Assembly (NCBI GenBank): GCA_964569095.1
Contig: CAZMTB010000066.1
Coordinates: 1-9,184, forward strand
Reading direction: 5' to 3'
Length of the DNA stretch: 9,184 bases
DNA from: JALWSI01 sp964569095 [NCBI: uncultured Aquificales bacterium]
GTDB lineage: Bacteria > Thermosulfidibacterota > Thermosulfidibacteria > Thermosulfidibacterales
Shown here: in pieces, positions 1-7,132 of the stretch
Layout of the letters: each line of letters begins with the position of its first letter
Position numbering within the stretch: position 1 is the stretch's first letter
Notes under the pieces: generated by a model
The model's database searches: none
What the model was told of the DNA's origin: nothing
The model's input: only the letters and a program-made list of their open reading frames with translations
Translations under genes and position numbers: made by a program

Positions 1-1
1 C

Positions 2-154
2 TACATCAGCCCGCTAACCCTTGAGAGACTGGTGAAGTTCGTGGAGTTCGTGGACAACTTCCCCACGGTGGGACAGGACCCCAAGTGGCTAACCTTCTTT
101 AGGAGGTACGTAGAGACGGGGGAACCTCCTCCGTGCAAAGACGAAGAGAGGTAG
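2..154 (+). CDS. 3' end of an unidentified protein (partial)
   Basis: An open frame enters from the left edge and stops at TAG 152-154, giving the last 50 residues of a protein. The visible part begins YISPLTLERLVKFVEF, continues with a VDNFPTVGQDP segment and a WLTFFRRYVETGEP segment, and ends in a charged tail with one cysteine (PPPCKDEER). It reads like a soluble amphipathic helix followed by a polar tail. Codon use (GTG, GAG, AGG, CTA) matches the downstream genes, which supports real coding. I do not recognise the family, and the tail has no diagnostic motif. No hairpin with a T-run follows the stop. Confidence 0.6.
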   Translation, partial: YISPLTLERLVKFVEFVDNFPTVGQDPKWLTFFRRYVETGEPPPCKDEER

Positions 155-559
155 CAGAAAGAACCCGCATCCAACTAAGCGTCCAGAACCTCCCTCACCT
201 TTTTGGCCAGAGGGGATCAGGGCCCCCGTACCTTTTCCCGGCAAGGTCGCTAAAGGTCTTGATGTCACTATCAGAACGGCAGAAGACAACCCCTTCAAAT
301 GGAGAAGAGAGTTTAACCAATACAACCACAAAAATCAAAGGTAAACCTTACATTAACCATCGCCCAAACATCCCAGGAAAGCCAACCACTCCAAAACGAC
401 GACATAACCCCCCTTGAGGTCAATAAGACCTGTGCAACGCGATTCTCTGCGCCTTTATTGCCAAGGGCAAGCTATTGGAGTAAGGGCTTGGGTGGAGATG
501 TTCGGTTGAGAAAGGTAACAGATGCCACTTAGAACGAAAGCAGGGAGGAGCTTGCAGCC
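155..559. other. 405-bp intergenic region without an intact gene
   Basis: No frame here has both a plausible ribosome binding site and a recognisable full-length product. The left half carries a minus-strand binding-protein-like remnant (described separately). Around 311-358 the plus strand is A-rich and contains several TTAACC-like hexamers. The right half (about 360-545) shows only two small inverted repeats (417-431 and 458-470), too short to call operators or terminators. A promoter for the downstream phosphate genes presumably lies here, but I could not find a -35/-10 pair that I trust. Confidence 0.6.
195..347 (-). pseudogene. Remnant of a periplasmic substrate-binding protein (PhnD-like)
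   Basis: On the minus strand an open segment lies between two stops (TAA at 350-348 and TGA at 197-195) and encodes about 50 residues with no start codon context. Its centre reads SSPFEGVVFCRSDSDIKT followed by FSDLAGKRYGG (about 308-222). This closely resembles the inner segment of type II periplasmic binding proteins of the phosphonate/phosphite (PhnD) group. In those proteins a hydrophobic strand ending in a V-R-x-D-S motif is followed by I-K-(S/T)-x-x-D-L-x-G-K-R. The segments expected on either side are not visible in any minus-strand frame, so this looks like a decayed fragment rather than a gene. It lies beside phosphate uptake genes, but no functional link follows from that. A chance resemblance or another solute-binding subfamily (nitrate/sulfonate type) is possible. 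Confidence 0.42.
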
Positions 560-1231
560 ATGAAGATCTTTGAGTTGTTCAGGAGATCGCCCTTTGAACC
601 CTTGGAGGAGATGATGGCCAAGGTGAAGGAGTGTGCACACGGTATAGAACCCCTATTCGAGGCTCTACTAGCCGAGGATCAAGAAGAGATGATGAAGCTG
701 AAGAAGAAAATCTCCCACCTGGAGTTTGAAGCAGACAAGATAAAGGACTCTATAAGGTCCTCTCTGCCCAGAAGCATATTCCTCTCTGTGGCCAGAGAGG
801 ACATTCTGCACATCCTGGCCAACGAGGACTCCGTTGCCGACGCCTCTGAGGACGTGGCAGTGCTCATGAGCCTGAAGAGAGAGATAAAGGTCATAGATGA
901 GCTCAAGGAACCCGTAAGGGAGCTGGTTCGCCAGGTTCTGTCGGTGGTGGACATGGCCTACGACGTGATCCACGAACTCCCGGTGCTATCCGACACCTCC
1001 TTTGGGGGGCCCGAGGCACAACGGGTGATCACCATGATAGACAAGGTGTGCGACATGGAGCACCACTCAGACGAGACCCAGAAGGAGATAGCAAGGATCA
1101 TTCTGAACAACGAGGATAAGTTCTCTCCTGGAGACCTCTGGGTATGGCTAAACATCATCCGGAAGACCGGCGACATCGCCAATTACGCGGAGAAGGTCTG
1201 TAATCAGGTGAGACTGCTCCTCTCGAAATAG
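560..1231 (+). CDS. PhoU-like DUF47 protein, probable PiT phosphate transport accessory
   Basis: The 223-residue product is all-helical and charged, with no signal peptide or membrane segment. Its length is typical of the DUF47/TIGR00153 family, PhoU-related cytoplasmic proteins usually encoded next to PiT phosphate transporters and thought to modulate them. Visible features are an FRRSPFEPLEEM-type N-terminus, an E-x-E-A-D helix motif (residues 55-59) with LP at 69-70, a second acidic/histidine motif DMEHHSDE (165-172), and a GDIANYAEKV helix near the C-terminus (204-213). The E/D motifs are the positions where PhoU-fold proteins can bind metal clusters. The start is ATG 560: a GGGAGGAG ribosome site sits about 10 bases upstream, and an in-frame TAG at 528-530 rules out much extension. 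The phosphate transporter follows after 29 bases, so the two are almost certainly co-transcribed. Family assignment is firm; the regulatory role is inferred from known pairs. Confidence 0.93.
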   Translation: MKIFELFRRSPFEPLEEMMAKVKECAHGIEPLFEALLAEDQEEMMKLKKKISHLEFEADKIKDSIRSSLPRSIFLSVAREDILHILANEDSVADASEDVAVLMSLKREIKVIDELKEPVRELVRQVLSVVDMAYDVIHELPVLSDTSFGGPEAQRVITMIDKVCDMEHHSDETQKEIARIILNNEDKFSPGDLWVWLNIIRKTGDIANYAEKVCNQVRLLLSK

Positions 1232-1260
1232 CATCTGGCCACCACGCGACGGAACTGACC

Positions 1261-2499
1261 ATGAGCAGCTTCGTTATCATATCTCTGGCGGTTGTTGGCG
1301 GTCTCTACATGGCGTGGAACATCGGGGCCAACGATGTGGCCAACGCCATGGGAACCTCGGTGGGCTCAAAGGCCATCACCCTGAAGCAAGCGATCCTGGT
1401 GGCGGCCATCTTCGAGTTCAGCGGAGCGGTACTGGTGGGTTCCCACGTTACCAGCACCATCCAGAAGGGAATCGTGGATCCTTCCCTCTTCGCCTCGGTC
1501 CCCCACCAGTACGTCATCGGCATGCTGGCAGCCCTCATATCCGCGGGCATATGGTTGCAATTGGCCACCTTCTGGGGTCTTCCAGTCTCTACCACCCACT
1601 CGATAGTGGGCAGCGTGGTGGGATTTGGAATAGTCTGCTACGGCTTCAAGGCCATAGAGTGGGGCAAGATGATGACCATCGTTGCAAGCTGGATCGTCTC
1701 TCCCATTGTGGGAGGTCTGATCGCCTTTCTAACCTTCAAGCTCATCGCAAGACTGATCCTGGAGAGTCCAAAGCCCATCCACGCCATCCACAGGTACTTC
1801 CCTTACCTAACCGCGGTGGTATTCGCCCTCATCACCCTCTCTTTCACCTACAAGGGCCTGAAGAACCTTCATCTCAACCTATCCTTAGGCAAGGCCCTAT
1901 CCATTGCCCTGGTGATGGCAGTGTTGGGGTGGATAGGGGGCACCCTCTTCCTGCTCAGGAGGAGAACCAGCACCTCTGGGGCACCATTGAGGCAGAGGTT
2001 GAGAGACATGGAGGAGGTGTTCAAGTACCTGCAGGTTATGACCGCCTGCTGCATGGCCTTCGCCCACGGGGCCAACGACGTGGCCAACGCCACTGGACCA
2101 CTAGCAGGCATCATCATGGGAATGAAGCAGGGAATGATCGGAAGCAGGGCAGAGGTGCCCCTGTGGGTGCTGCTGGTAGGAGGCGCCGGCATCGTGGTTG
2201 GCCTAGCCACCTGGGGCTACAAGGTTATCGAAACCGTGGGCAAGAAGATCACCGAGATCAACCCCTCCCGGGGATTCTCCGCGGAATTTGGCTGTGCCAC
2301 CACGGTGCTGGTGTGTTCCAGGCTGGGTCTCCCGGTCTCAACAACCCACACCTTGGTGGGAGCCGTGATCGGGGTAGGTATGGCCAGGGGAATAAGTGCC
2401 CTCAACTTGAAGGTTATAAGGGACATCTGGTACTCTTGGCTGATAACCATCCCCTTCACAGCGGGATTGACCGCCATCCTGTTCTCGTTGATGAGGTAG
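1261..2499 (+). CDS. pit: PiT-family inorganic phosphate transporter
   Basis: The 412-residue integral membrane protein belongs to the PHO4/PiT family, which imports inorganic phosphate (usually as a metal-phosphate complex) with H+ or Na+. The inverted-repeat architecture is clear. The signature GANDVANA occurs at residues 22-29 and 270-277, and GLPVSTTH occurs at 106-113 and 356-363. About ten hydrophobic segments are separated by a basic cytoplasmic loop near 232-255 (RRRTSTSG to RQRLRDM). The length suits bacterial PiT. The ATG start lies 29 bases after the DUF47 stop and lacks a clear Shine-Dalgarno sequence, so translation may depend on coupling to the upstream gene. The protein starts just before the first transmembrane segment, as expected. 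With its DUF47 neighbour this forms a standard low-affinity phosphate uptake module. The family call is very secure; metal and ion specificity cannot be read from sequence. Confidence 0.96.
   Translation: MSSFVIISLAVVGGLYMAWNIGANDVANAMGTSVGSKAITLKQAILVAAIFEFSGAVLVGSHVTSTIQKGIVDPSLFASVPHQYVIGMLAALISAGIWLQLATFWGLPVSTTHSIVGSVVGFGIVCYGFKAIEWGKMMTIVASWIVSPIVGGLIAFLTFKLIARLILESPKPIHAIHRYFPYLTAVVFALITLSFTYKGLKNLHLNLSLGKALSIALVMAVLGWIGGTLFLLRRRTSTSGAPLRQRLRDMEEVFKYLQVMTACCMAFAHGANDVANATGPLAGIIMGMKQGMIGSRAEVPLWVLLVGGAGIVVGLATWGYKVIETVGKKITEINPSRGFSAEFGCATTVLVCSRLGLPVSTTHTLVGAVIGVGMARGISALNLKVIRDIWYSWLITIPFTAGLTAILFSLMR
1324..2091 (+). repeat. Duplicated GANDVANA-coding segment inside pit
   Basis: The two copies of the signature in the two halves of the transporter are encoded at 1324-1347 and 2068-2091. 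They are identical at 23 of 24 bases, differing only at the third base of the aspartate codon (GAT versus GAC). The other duplicated signature, GLPVSTTH (1576-1599 and 2326-2349), differs at 4 of 24 bases, all synonymous. The coordinates given span from the first copy to the second, about 744 bp apart. Confidence 0.85.
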
Positions 2500-2550
2500 A
2501 GGTGGAGATATAAGAAACAAGAGACCCATACCGGAGAAAGGCATCACCTA

Positions 2551-2568
2551 CCCGCTGGTGCTAGCGGG
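2551..2568 (+). promoter_or_regulatory. Hairpin enclosing the GTG start codon of the PBP1A gene
   Basis: CCCGCT (2551-2556) and AGCGGG (2563-2568) are perfect complements separated by the 6-base loop GGTGCT. The loop contains the only usual start codon (GTG 2558-2560) compatible with the downstream frame. The best upstream purine-rich stretch, GGAGAAAGG (2532-2540), is 17 bases from the GTG, longer than a normal spacing. The stem may bring the two closer or may hold translation down. No T-run follows, so it is not an intrinsic terminator. The pairing is seen directly; the regulatory role is inferred. Confidence 0.35.
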
Positions 2569-4852
2569 AAAGGGAATTCTCTTTCTCTTCAAATCGATCA
2601 CACTATTCGTGCTGGTGGTGGGATTCTTCTCTATCGTGGCAGTGGGGGCGTTTCTCTACACCCTCGAGAGCAGGCTACCCAACGTGGAGACCATAAAGGA
2701 GTATCACCCTCCCCTGTTGACCCAGGTCTTCGACCGGAACGGGGAACTGATAGCGGAGTTCTTCAAAGAGAAAAGAATATGGGTTCCAATAGAGGAGATT
2801 CCCGTAAAGCTGCAAGAGGCCTTCATTGCCGTGGAAGACGACCAGTTCTACCACCACAAAGGAATAGACATAAAGGGCATCCTCAGGGCAGCCTGGGTGG
2901 ACTTCAAAGCAAAGAGAATAGTGCAAGGTGGCAGCACCATCACCCAACAGGTGGCCAAGCGCATGTTTCTGAGCCCAGAGAAGAGTTTCATCAGAAAGGC
3001 CAAAGAGATACTCCTCGCCTGCAAGCTGGAGAGGGTGCTCACAAAGCGGCAGATCCTGGAGCTCTACCTAAACCAGGTCTACTTTGGGCACGGGGCCTAC
3101 GGCGTAGAGGCAGCAGCCCTAACCTACTTCGGCAAGCACGTCAGAGACCTGACCCTTGCGGAATGCGCCACTTTAGCCGGGCTTCCCAAGTCTCCCGGAA
3201 ACTACTCACCCTTTCTGAACCCGCAAAACGCCTACGCCAGAAGGGCGCACGTTTTGAAGAGAATGCTCATAGAGAACTACATCACTCCCCAGGAGTACGA
3301 GGAGGCCCTGCACGAGCCCTTCTCCTTGAGCAAGGAGAGGAAGTACCGGGTGGATAAGGCCCCCTACTTCGACGAGTTCATCCGTCAGAAGTTGGTGGAG
3401 CGTTACGGGGAGAAGGAGGTGTTGGAAGGGGGGCTCAAGGTATACTCCACCCTCGATCTGAACCTGCAACGCACCGCCCAGAAGGCCCTTCGCAAGGGGC
3501 TAGAAGAGGTTGACAAGCGAGGCGGTTACAGGGGTCCTCTCTACCACGTGGACAAGGAGCATCCTGCCCCCCCCGCCCCCAAAGAGATATCCATAGGTGG
3601 CATCTACAAAGGGGTGGTTGAGAAGATCACCCCCAAAGGGGTGGTGGTCTCACTTGGCAAGGTGAAGGGAGTAATCACCAAAAAGGATATGAGGTGGGCC
3701 CCAGGTATCTGGGAGAAGTGGAAGGGATTCGACGCCTACCTCTCGGTGGGAGACGTGATTCTGGTTAAGGTGAAGGACGTGGACTACTCTGGCAGGCTGA
3801 AGCTGGCCCTGGAGCAGGAGGTGACCGTTGAGGGGGCGGTACTATCCCTGGACCTTGCCCACGGCGACGTGCTTGCCATGGTGGGGGGATACAGCTTCAG
3901 AAGGAGCAAGTTCAACAGGGCCATACAGGCGAAGAGACAGCCAGGCTCGGGCTTCAAACCCATCATCTACACGGCGGCCATGGCCAGTGGCTTCACTCCC
4001 GCTTCCATCATTGTGGACTCACCGATAACCTTCTACCTCCCCGAGAAGAAGGAGTTCTGGAAACCCGAGAACTACGAGAAGCGCTTCTACGGACCCACAA
4101 GGCTCAGGGTTGCCCTAGCCCACTCGCGCAACGTGGTCACCATAAAGCTGCTCAAGCGCATCGGTGTGAACAACGCCATACGCTACGCCAGGCTTCTGGG
4201 TATACGGGGAGAGCTACAACCCAACCTCTCCCTCGCCCTCGGAGGCTCCGACGTAACCCTGTGGGAGATGGCAAGGGCCTACGCCGCATTTCCCACTGGA
4301 GGCAAGCTATACAGCCTCAGGTACATCACCAAAGTCGAGGCCCACGACGGCACCGTTCTGGAAGAGTTCAAACCCATGTACCAGCAGGTTCTGCCCAAAG
4401 ACCTCGCCTATATCATGACCTCCATGCTCCAGAGCGTGGTGAAGGAGGGAACGGGAAGGAAGGCCAAGGTGCTTGGCGTTCCATGCGGAGGAAAGACCGG
4501 CACAACCAACGACTACCGCGATGCCTGGTTCCTTGGATTCACCAACAGGGTCTTCACCGGAGTCTACGTCGGCAGGGATAATCACACCACCATTGGCAAG
4601 AAAGAGACCGGTGCCAGGGCAGCCCTACCCATCTGGATAGGGGTGATGAAAGAGGCCATCAAGGGCCAGCCAGTAACGCCCTTTGCCATTCCACCATCAG
4701 TCACATTTGCAAGAATCGACCCTAGGAACGGATTGCTTGCGCGGCCAGATACCAAGGGAGCATTCTACGAGGTCTTCAGGAAGGGAACCATTCCCAAAAG
4801 GTTCACCACCCCCGTAAGAAAACGCGACATCTACAACATTGGGCTCCAGTAG
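2558..4852 (+). CDS. mrcA: Bifunctional class A penicillin-binding protein (PBP1A type)
   Basis: The 764-residue inner-membrane enzyme polymerises lipid II (GT51 glycosyltransferase) and crosslinks peptidoglycan (transpeptidase). Order: short cytoplasmic tail and one membrane anchor (about residues 7-34); GT51 domain (about 55-230) with the catalytic glutamate in the VEDDQFYHHKG motif (E93), GGSTITQQ (124-131) and LELYLNQVYFGHGAYG (167-182); an OB-like insert (about 325-425), a hallmark of Gram-negative PBP1A; and the transpeptidase with SGFK (catalytic S464, K467), SRN (523-525) and KTGTT (646-650). All catalytic motifs are intact, and the C-terminus lacks a long tail. GTG 2558 is the only conventional start, because an in-frame stop lies at 2492-2494 and no ATG occurs before residue 130. 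Weaker alternatives such as CTG 2555 would add one residue. It follows pit by 58 bases and is followed by rlmN after 4 bases. Confidence 0.95.
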   Translation: MLAGKGILFLFKSITLFVLVVGFFSIVAVGAFLYTLESRLPNVETIKEYHPPLLTQVFDRNGELIAEFFKEKRIWVPIEEIPVKLQEAFIAVEDDQFYHHKGIDIKGILRAAWVDFKAKRIVQGGSTITQQVAKRMFLSPEKSFIRKAKEILLACKLERVLTKRQILELYLNQVYFGHGAYGVEAAALTYFGKHVRDLTLAECATLAGLPKSPGNYSPFLNPQNAYARRAHVLKRMLIENYITPQEYEEALHEPFSLSKERKYRVDKAPYFDEFIRQKLVERYGEKEVLEGGLKVYSTLDLNLQRTAQKALRKGLEEVDKRGGYRGPLYHVDKEHPAPPAPKEISIGGIYKGVVEKITPKGVVVSLGKVKGVITKKDMRWAPGIWEKWKGFDAYLSVGDVILVKVKDVDYSGRLKLALEQEVTVEGAVLSLDLAHGDVLAMVGGYSFRRSKFNRAIQAKRQPGSGFKPIIYTAAMASGFTPASIIVDSPITFYLPEKKEFWKPENYEKRFYGPTRLRVALAHSRNVVTIKLLKRIGVNNAIRYARLLGIRGELQPNLSLALGGSDVTLWEMARAYAAFPTGGKLYSLRYITKVEAHDGTVLEEFKPMYQQVLPKDLAYIMTSMLQSVVKEGTGRKAKVLGVPCGGKTGTTNDYRDAWFLGFTNRVFTGVYVGRDNHTTIGKKETGARAALPIWIGVMKEAIKGQPVTPFAIPPSVTFARIDPRNGLLARPDTKGAFYEVFRKGTIPKRFTTPVRKRDIYNIGLQ

Positions 4853-4856
4853 GCTC

Positions 4857-5954
4857 ATGGTAAAACCAGCAATAAAAGGGCTCTCGTTGGAAGAATGCCA
4901 GGGGTGGTTTGAAAGCCAGGGAGAACCCGCCTATAGGGGAGACCAGCTGTGGGGGTGGCTCTACCGCCGTCCCGCAGCCACCTTCGGCCAAATGAGCAAC
5001 CTGTCGTTGAATCTGAGAGATAGGCTACAGGAGGAGTTCGACCTGTGGTCGCTCTCCCTGGTGAGTACCGAGAGCAGCCCTGATAACACGGTGAAGCTAC
5101 TCTGGAAGACCCAGGACCACCAACACCTGGAGAGCGTTTTGATACCCATGCAGAGGGGAGAGAAGGCCAGGAATCCCCACCACTTGACCATCTGCGTATC
5201 CACCCAGATCGGGTGCACCAGGGGATGCTCCTTCTGCCTAACCGGCACCCAGGGATTCTCCCGCAACCTGTCTGTGGCAGAGATTCTGGATCAGGTCCTC
5301 TTCGCCAAGGTGTGGTTGGAGGGAAGGATTGAGATACCAGGATGCGATGTGCCCCAGGCCTTGCGAGAAGCACCCCTCTCCAACGTGGTCTTCATGGGCA
5401 TGGGAGAGCCACTGGACAACTACGATGCCGTGGTGGAGTCGTGCAGGCGGCTGACCAGCCAGGTAGGGCTATCCCACCGAAAGGTGACCATCTCAACCGT
5501 GGGGATAGTGCCCAAGATAGCGAAACTGGCCAGGGAACCCGAGGTGTTTAGCCTGGCACTATCCCTCCACGCCGCCAACGACGAGGTGAGGTGGAGAATA
5601 ATGCCCCAAAAGAGGCACTATCCCGTGAAGGAGATAGTTGAGGCGCTGAGATCCTTTCCCCTCCCCCCCCGCAAGAGGTTCACAGTGGAGTACGTGATGC
5701 TCAGGGGCATAAACGACACCGATGCCCAGGCCCGGGACCTGGTGAGGCTGCTCAACCCATTACGATGCAAGGTTAACCTGATACCATACAACCCCTTCCC
5801 CGGATCTCCCTACAGGCCATCCACCCCCGAGCGCATAGAGGGATTCCAAGGCACACTTCGCCAGAAGGGACTCTCCGCCTTCGTAAGGGCCAGCAGGGGA
5901 AGAGAGATACTGGCCGGGTGCGGTCAGCTGAGGTGGAGGGTGGAGAAGGGATGA
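4857..5954 (+). CDS. rlmN: 23S rRNA (A2503-C2)/tRNA (A37-C2) methyltransferase RlmN
   Basis: The 365-residue radical-SAM enzyme methylates C2 of adenine 2503 in 23S rRNA and, in characterised homologues, adenine 37 of some tRNAs. The radical-SAM cluster motif CTRGCSFC gives C120, C124 and C127. The two catalytic cysteines of the family are present as C113 (within TICVSTQIGC) and C355 (within ILAGCGQL). GMGEPLDNYD (181-190) is the SAM-binding glycine motif. The N-terminal GEPAYRGDQLWGWLYRR segment (22-38) is typical RNA-recognition sequence. Relative to E. coli RlmN there is a loop about a dozen residues longer before GMGEP (near 155-173). I chose ATG 4857, which starts 4 bases after the PBP stop; TTG 4839 would add six residues inside the PBP gene. 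The related Cfr enzymes (C8 methylation) share the cluster, but housekeeping context and the N-terminus favour RlmN. It overlaps tgt by 4 bases. Confidence 0.94.
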   Translation: MVKPAIKGLSLEECQGWFESQGEPAYRGDQLWGWLYRRPAATFGQMSNLSLNLRDRLQEEFDLWSLSLVSTESSPDNTVKLLWKTQDHQHLESVLIPMQRGEKARNPHHLTICVSTQIGCTRGCSFCLTGTQGFSRNLSVAEILDQVLFAKVWLEGRIEIPGCDVPQALREAPLSNVVFMGMGEPLDNYDAVVESCRRLTSQVGLSHRKVTISTVGIVPKIAKLAREPEVFSLALSLHAANDEVRWRIMPQKRHYPVKEIVEALRSFPLPPRKRFTVEYVMLRGINDTDAQARDLVRLLNPLRCKVNLIPYNPFPGSPYRPSTPERIEGFQGTLRQKGLSAFVRASRGREILAGCGQLRWRVEKG

Positions 5955-7078
5955 GCAGGTTCCCACTGCGGTTCAATCTCATTGCCACTGACCCCTCGGG
6001 AGCCCGCAGGGGAGTAGTGGTCACCCCCCACGGCGAGGTTCAGACCCCCGCCTTCATGCCCGTTGGTACCCAGGGAGCGGTGAAGGCGGCCACACCTCTG
6101 CAGGTGCTAGAAACCGGGGCAGAGGTGGTTCTTGCCAACACCTACCACCTCTCCTGGGGTGGCAGGAGAGAACTGGTTAAACGGGCCGGCGGCCTCCACA
6201 ACTTCATGGGATGGCCACTGAGTATTCTCACCGACAGCGGGGGATTCCAGGTCTTCTCCCTCCCCGACGCCGAGGTGGACGAGAAGGGTGTTCGTTTCTC
6301 CCCTGGGGGGGAGGAGACGATACTGACGCCGGAGCTGGCAATGGAGATCCAACGGGACCTCGGAGCCGACATCCTCATGTGCCTCGACCAGTGCGTTGGC
6401 TACCCCGCCAGCAAGGAGGAGATAAGGGAGGCAGTGAAGAGAACCACCGCATGGGCCGAGAGGTGTCTCAAGGTGCCTTTGGACTCCCACCAGTCGCCCT
6501 TTGCCATCGTCCAGGGAGGGGTGTTCCCAAGATTCCGCAGGCTGAGCGCCGAGGCCCTGGTAGACATGGACTTCCCCGGTTACGCCATTGGGGGGGTAAG
6601 CGTTGGAGAGGGTCTGGAGATGCTGAAGCGGGTGCTCGACGTAACCGCCCCCCTATTGCCTCAGCGCAAGCCCCGTTACCTCATGGGAGTGGGACTGCCA
6701 CAGGACATACTGGAATCGGTGGAGCGTGGCATGGACATGTTCGACTGCGTAATACCCACCAGGTACGCCAGGGGAGGCACCCTCTTCACCAGAACGGGAA
6801 AGCTCAGGGTGATGGACAAGAAGTACCGAAAAGACCAGTACCCTCCTGACACCCACTGCAGCTGTTACACCTGCCGAAACTTCTCCAGGATGTACCTGAG
6901 GCACCTATTCTTTGCCAAAGAGCCACTGGCAGAGACCTTGGCAACCATACACAACCTTCACTTCTATCAGGACCTGATGAGGGATACCCGCAGGGCCATT
7001 GAAGAAGGAAGATTCGGCAAATTCAAAGAAGAGTGGCTAGAGCGATTCCTCAGCAAGAGGAAGAAGAGGGTAAGATGA
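5951..7078 (+). CDS. tgt: tRNA-guanine transglycosylase (queuosine pathway), somewhat divergent
   Basis: The 375-residue TIM-barrel enzyme exchanges guanine 34 of tRNAs with GUN anticodons for preQ1, the insertion step of queuosine synthesis. Expected residues are present: D95 in TDSGGFQVFSL (general acid/base), D146 in LDQC, Q188 in VQGG, GG at 214-215 (base recognition), nucleophile D265 in MFDCVIPTR, and the zinc ligands C303, C305, C308 and H334. Several usually constant motifs differ: NTYHLSWGG where most bacteria have a YLRPG-like sequence, FSPGGEE in place of SHLDG, LDQC for FDEC, and TRYARGG for TRNARNG. Start: ATG 5951 overlaps the rlmN stop (ATGA) and has a GGAGAAGGG site just upstream; GTG 5918 inside rlmN would add 11 residues. 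Neither queA nor preQ1 synthesis genes are in the window. Catalysis looks intact; the altered motifs may be lineage-specific. Confidence 0.93.
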   Translation: MSRFPLRFNLIATDPSGARRGVVVTPHGEVQTPAFMPVGTQGAVKAATPLQVLETGAEVVLANTYHLSWGGRRELVKRAGGLHNFMGWPLSILTDSGGFQVFSLPDAEVDEKGVRFSPGGEETILTPELAMEIQRDLGADILMCLDQCVGYPASKEEIREAVKRTTAWAERCLKVPLDSHQSPFAIVQGGVFPRFRRLSAEALVDMDFPGYAIGGVSVGEGLEMLKRVLDVTAPLLPQRKPRYLMGVGLPQDILESVERGMDMFDCVIPTRYARGGTLFTRTGKLRVMDKKYRKDQYPPDTHCSCYTCRNFSRMYLRHLFFAKEPLAETLATIHNLHFYQDLMRDTRRAIEEGRFGKFKEEWLERFLSKRKKRVR

Positions 7079-7132
7079 GCCTACCAGTCAACAGAAGGAA
7101 CAACGCCACCCTGCAAGGAACCGCGTAGAGCA

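Noticed and set aside
417-470. Two small inverted repeats: AGGTC/GACCT (417-431) and TTGCC/GGCAA (458-470)
   Set aside because: Five-base stems occur often by chance; no T-run, no second copy and no link to a promoter, so neither operator nor terminator can be supported.
458-486. TTGCCA (458-463) and TAAGGG (481-486) spaced 17 bases as a possible sigma-70 promoter for the DUF47-pit pair
   Set aside because: The -10 match is poor (TAAGGG against TATAAT), so the correct spacing alone is not enough.
414-509. A 31-codon open frame starting at TTG 414, with a protein-like look (PVQRDSLRLYCQGQAIG)
   Set aside because: No ribosome site, a weak start codon, very short, and no recognisable family; chance open frames of this length are common.
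1314-2513. A long second open frame (399 codons) overlapping pit on the same strand
   Set aside because: It is a shadow of pit: its translation is rich in G, H, P, Q and R with no motif, and it has no conserved start context.
2779-3357. A 192-codon open frame within the PBP1A gene
   Set aside because: Out-of-frame shadow of the GT51 domain; no recognisable domain or independent ribosome site.
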